The position numbers and the translations under genes are program-made. The notes beneath the pieces are model-generated. The model saw only the letters and a program-made list of their open reading frames with translations. It made no database searches and was not told the DNA's origin. Below, piece by piece: positions 7,692 through 10,210 of a DNA stretch of 10,210 nucleotides; the stretch's first letter is position 1; each line of letters starts with the position of its first letter. The DNA is from CAZKCK01 sp964552325 (GTDB lineage: Bacteria; Bacteroidota; Bacteroidia; Bacteroidales; TTA-H9): the NCBI GenBank assembly GCA_964552325.1, contig CAZKHA010000123.1:1-10210 (forward strand), written 5' to 3'.

Positions 7692-7719
7692 ACTTTCCCA
7701 AGGAAGTCTATTTTTTTTT
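7692..7719 (+). terminator. Probable intrinsic terminator after the DUF3943 gene
   Basis: ACTTTCC (7692-7698) pairs with GGAAGT (7702-7707) as six base pairs with one bulged T and a three-base CAA loop. The stem is followed by CTA and nine T residues (7711-7719). It lies 53 bp after the DUF3943 stop codon. The stem is short, but the unbroken T-run makes the call reasonable. Its last T is also the first base of the candidate glyQS -7 element. Confidence 0.5.
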
Positions 7720-7726
7720 AGTTTTG
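7719..7726 (+). promoter_or_regulatory. Candidate glyQS -7 promoter element, very close to the start codon
   Basis: TAGTTTTG is a full match to TAnnTTTG and ends only four bases before the ATG at 7731. In Bacteroidota, transcription starts about 5-8 nt after this element, which would put the first transcribed base at or beside the ATG and make the mRNA leaderless or nearly so. No TTG lies at the -33 distance. Alternatively the match is chance and glyQS is transcribed from further upstream. Confidence 0.45.
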
Positions 7727-7730
7727 CACC

Positions 7731-9257
7731 ATGGCAAACAATGAAGATCTTTTTAAAAATATTATTTCCCATGCCAAAGAGTATGGGTTTGTATTTCCCT
7801 CGAGCGAAATATACGATGGCCTGAGCGCCGTTTATGATTATGGGCAGAATGGTGCCGAGTTGCGAAAAAACATCCGCGATTATTGGTGGAAAGCCATGGT
7901 ACAGTTCAACGAGAATATCGTTGGGATTGACTCTGCCATTTTTATGCACCCAACCATTTGGAAGGCTTCTGGACACGTTGATGCATTTAACGACCCCTTG
8001 ATTGACAATAAGGATTCAAAAAAGAGGTACCGTGCCGATGTGCTTGTAGAAGACCATATTGCCAAGATTGAAGCCAAAATTGACAAAGAAGTTGAAAAGG
8101 CTGCCAAACGTTTTGGAGAGGCTTTTGACGAAACTCAGTTTAGGGCTACCAATGCGAGGGTACTCGAAAACCAGGCGAAGATAGATGATATTAAAAACCG
8201 GTTTTTCCCAGCCCTCGAACGCAATGATCTTGAGGCTGTTCGTCAGGTAATTATTGATTTGGAAATAGTTTGCCCAATCAGCGGCACCCGAAACTGGACC
8301 GAAGTCAGGCAATTTAATCTGATGTTCAGCACAGCCATGGGATCGGTTAGCGAAGATGCAAACATAATTTATTTGCGCCCCGAAACGGCCCAAGGCATTT
8401 TTGTAAACTATCTGAATGTGCAGAAAACCGGAAGGATGAAGATACCCTTTGGCATTGCCCAAACAGGAAAAGCTTTTAGAAATGAAATAGTTGCACGTCA
8501 ATTTATTTTCAGGATGCGGGAGTTTGAGCAAATGGAGATGCAGTTTTTTGTTCGCCCTGGCACAGAGATGGAATGGTACCACCATTGGAAATCAACCCGC
8601 ATGAAATGGCATTTATCGCTTGGAATGCCCGCATCAAAATACCGTTTTCATGATCATGATAAATTGGCCCACTATGCCAATGCCGCTGCCGACATCGAAT
8701 TTGAGTTTCCGTTTGGCTTCAAGGAATTAGAAGGAATTCACTCACGTACCGATTTCGATTTAGGCGCTCACCAGAAATTTTCAGGTAAAAAGCTTCAATA
8801 TTTTGACCCAGAGCTTAATGAAAGTTATGTGCCTTATGTGGTTGAAACATCAATTGGGCTTGATCGGATGTTCTTGGCCATTATGAGCAACGCGTATTGC
8901 GAAGAAAAGCTGGAAGATGGATCAGAGCGTGTTGTAATGCGTATCCCAGCATTCCTGTCGCCATACAAAGCCGCGATTTTGCCCTTGGTTGCCAAAGATG
9001 GCATGCCCGAAAAGGCACGCGAAATAATGGATGTGCTCAAATATAGCTATATGTGCCAATACGAAGAGAAAGATTCCATTGGCCGCAGGTACCGCCGTCA
9101 GGATGCAATTGGCACGCCTTATTGTATTACGGTTGACCACCAAACCCTTGAGGACAATACGGTTACTATACGTGAACGCGATACCATGAAACAAGATCGG
9201 GTATCCATAGAAAACCTGCACGGAATTATAGCCGATAAATTGAAAGTAATACAGTAG
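7731..9257 (+). CDS. glyQS: Glycyl-tRNA synthetase, homodimeric class II type
   Basis: This cytoplasmic enzyme (also called glyS) charges tRNA-Gly: glycine plus ATP and tRNA gives Gly-tRNA, AMP and pyrophosphate. The 508 residues match the single-chain alpha2 type, usually about 460-515 residues, not the separate alpha/beta chains of many Proteobacteria. The N-terminus has EYGFVFPSSEIYDG (17-30), YDYGQNG (35-41) and GIDSAIFMHPTIWKASGHV (65-83), typical of the family. RPETAQGIF (216-224) and class II motif 2 (FRNEIVARQF...FEQMEMQFF, 249-273) form the active site; motif 3 is GLDRMFLAIM (376-385). Residues about 403-505 form the anticodon-binding domain (PYKAAILPL, then GRRYRRQDAIGTPYCITVD). The ATG at 7731 fits the family N-terminus, although there is no ribosome binding site and a -7-like element ends 4 bp away. 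A strong terminator follows the gene, so it is probably monocistronic. The sequence appears intact. Confidence 0.98.
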   Translation: MANNEDLFKNIISHAKEYGFVFPSSEIYDGLSAVYDYGQNGAELRKNIRDYWWKAMVQFNENIVGIDSAIFMHPTIWKASGHVDAFNDPLIDNKDSKKRYRADVLVEDHIAKIEAKIDKEVEKAAKRFGEAFDETQFRATNARVLENQAKIDDIKNRFFPALERNDLEAVRQVIIDLEIVCPISGTRNWTEVRQFNLMFSTAMGSVSEDANIIYLRPETAQGIFVNYLNVQKTGRMKIPFGIAQTGKAFRNEIVARQFIFRMREFEQMEMQFFVRPGTEMEWYHHWKSTRMKWHLSLGMPASKYRFHDHDKLAHYANAAADIEFEFPFGFKELEGIHSRTDFDLGAHQKFSGKKLQYFDPELNESYVPYVVETSIGLDRMFLAIMSNAYCEEKLEDGSERVVMRIPAFLSPYKAAILPLVAKDGMPEKAREIMDVLKYSYMCQYEEKDSIGRRYRRQDAIGTPYCITVDHQTLEDNTVTIRERDTMKQDRVSIENLHGIIADKLKVIQ

Positions 9258-9300
9258 ATAACCTACAAACTCATTTGGCCTTTCTGTGCCAATTACCTGT

Positions 9301-9341
9301 AAAATGGCTAAGGGAAACAAGCATCCTTAGCCATTTTTTTT
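9301..9341 (+). terminator. Strong intrinsic terminator of glyQS
   Basis: AAAATGGCTAAGG (9301-9313) and CCTTAGCCATTTT (9325-9337) form a perfect 13-bp stem around an 11-nt loop. The T-run continues through 9341, eight T residues in all. It begins 44 bp after the glyQS stop codon. Because the stem base is A-rich on the left, it may also act on the minus strand, but no minus-strand gene ends here. Confidence 0.93.
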
Positions 9342-9372
9342 GGAGTGAATTATATATATGCAGTTTTAGCAG

Positions 9373-9380
9373 TATATTTG
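9373..9380 (+). promoter_or_regulatory. Candidate -7 promoter element for the S8 protease
   Basis: TATATTTG fully matches TAnnTTTG and sits 39 bp before the ATG at 9420, after the glyQS terminator, where an independent promoter is expected. Transcription would start near 9386, with a leader of about 34 nt. No good TTG is found at the -33 distance; the upstream sequence is an AT run (TATATATATG). Confidence 0.5.
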
Positions 9381-9419
9381 TATATCGATTCTGGCCTTTT
9401 TACTCATAAACACCTACCC

Positions 9420-10210
9420 ATGAAACAGATATGGTATGCAACGTTTTTTATTCTAAGCGTTCTTGGTTTGCATGCGCAAACGCGTGTTACAGCCTTAAAT
9501 GAATTTGCAGCGCTCAAGAAGGAGCAAGCTATCAATAATAAACTGAGGGCAGAACAATGGGCGAAAGCCAATAGAAGTTTTGTAAAACAAGAAATTGATG
9601 GCTCGTTAGTTGAAATCCAATATATTGATTCTCTTGGATATCCACATTATTACGTAACCGATAATTCCGTAGCTGCGGCAAGCATTTCAACCAATAAAGT
9701 GTATAGTGGGGGAGGACTAGGGCTTTCACTAGATGGTACAGGAATAATTGTAAGTGAGTGGGATGGAGGAAGCGTGCTGGCAACGCATCAAGAGTTTGGA
9801 AGCCGTGTTACCGTGGTAGATGCTGTGGCAACGCACTATCATTCAACACATGTGGCAGGAACCATCATGGCTTCGGGTGTTATGCCAAATGCAAAGGGAA
9901 TGGCCTATGCGGCTAGCCTCCGCTCGTTTGATTGGAATACAGATGTGGCAGAAATGGCTACCGAAGCTGCCAGCGGGCGCCTGATCAGCAACCATTCGTA
10001 TGGTGAAGTTCGTGGCTGGTATAATGGATCTTGGTATGGAAACACAAGCATTAGTGTATTAGAAGATTACCTTTTTGGGTTTTATGACGACATGGCCCAC
10101 GATTGGGATTTGATAGCACACAATGCCCCTTATTTTTTAATTTGTAAATCAGCAGGCAACGACCGCGATGATGTTGGAACTGGATATCCACCCGATGGTC
10201 CTTGGGATTG
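9420..10210 (+). CDS. Secreted subtilisin-family (S8) serine protease, 5' part
   Basis: 263 codons are visible and the frame is open to the window edge. MKQIWYATFFILSVLGLHAQ is a signal peptide, probably cut after HAQ. Residues about 21-95 look like a propeptide or linker region (charged, with QYIDSLGYPHYYVTD). The S8 catalytic domain starts near residue 100: GTGIIVSEWDGG gives the likely catalytic Asp115, HSTHVAGTI the catalytic His144, NHSYG (191-195) fits the substrate-binding strand, and SAGND (244-248) supplies the oxyanion-hole Asn247. The catalytic Ser, normally in a GTS motif, would lie beyond the window. The Asp context is WDGG rather than the classic DTG, a variant I recognise from Bacteroidota secreted S8 peptidases. 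Such proteins often carry a C-terminal T9SS sorting domain, but that end cannot be seen here. The gene follows the glyQS terminator and appears to have its own promoter. It acts outside the cell or at its surface; the substrate is unknown. Confidence 0.93.
   Translation, partial: MKQIWYATFFILSVLGLHAQTRVTALNEFAALKKEQAINNKLRAEQWAKANRSFVKQEIDGSLVEIQYIDSLGYPHYYVTDNSVAAASISTNKVYSGGGLGLSLDGTGIIVSEWDGGSVLATHQEFGSRVTVVDAVATHYHSTHVAGTIMASGVMPNAKGMAYAASLRSFDWNTDVAEMATEAASGRLISNHSYGEVRGWYNGSWYGNTSISVLEDYLFGFYDDMAHDWDLIAHNAPYFLICKSAGNDRDDVGTGYPPDGPWD

Noticed and set aside
7650..7976. 108-aa minus-strand frame across the glyQS start
   Set aside because: It covers the spacer and the 5' end of glyQS on the opposite strand, with no promoter or motif.
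8016..8585. 189-aa minus-strand open frame opposite glyQS
   Set aside because: It is antisense to a highly conserved enzyme and has no recognisable features; long antisense frames are a common by-product of codon bias.

Overview
The window looks like chromosomal DNA of a member of the Bacteroidota, possibly Cytophagales, Chitinophagales or Flavobacteriales; the order is a guess. The evidence is the AT-rich composition, the lack of Shine-Dalgarno sequences before the genes, repeated matches to the Bacteroidota promoter element TAnnTTTG just upstream of genes, Sec signal peptides ending in FGQ, FSQ or HAQ, a glycyl-tRNA synthetase of the type seen in this phylum, and two family signatures common in it: a DUF3943 protein, and a giant surface protein ending in the KHRNSIETW plus dockerin-like module.

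Layout. At the left edge (1-71, minus) is only the signal peptide of an exported protein that runs out of the window. A 345-bp gap follows with a probable terminator and promoter. Then comes a 1266-residue secreted multidomain protein on the minus strand (417-4217). A 203-bp divergent spacer separates it from a plus-strand pair: a 560-residue membrane protein with a very basic, repetitive N-terminal half (4421-6103) and, 35 bp later, a 499-residue DUF3943 outer-membrane-type protein (6139-7638). Next are glycyl-tRNA synthetase (7731-9257) with a strong intrinsic terminator (9301-9341), and the 5' part of a secreted subtilisin-family (S8) protease (9420 to the window end).

How the genes relate. 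Apart from the housekeeping tRNA synthetase, every gene encodes a protein predicted to be exported or in a membrane, so the region deals mostly with the cell envelope and secreted products. The spacing suggests that the 560-aa and 499-aa genes are co-transcribed; the other genes appear to have their own promoters. There is no sign of a mobile element, CRISPR array, phage, or RNA gene. The least explained items are the 560-aa basic/membrane protein with its DUF3943 partner, and the glyQS start, where a terminator T-tract runs into a promoter placed so close to the ATG that the mRNA may be leaderless.
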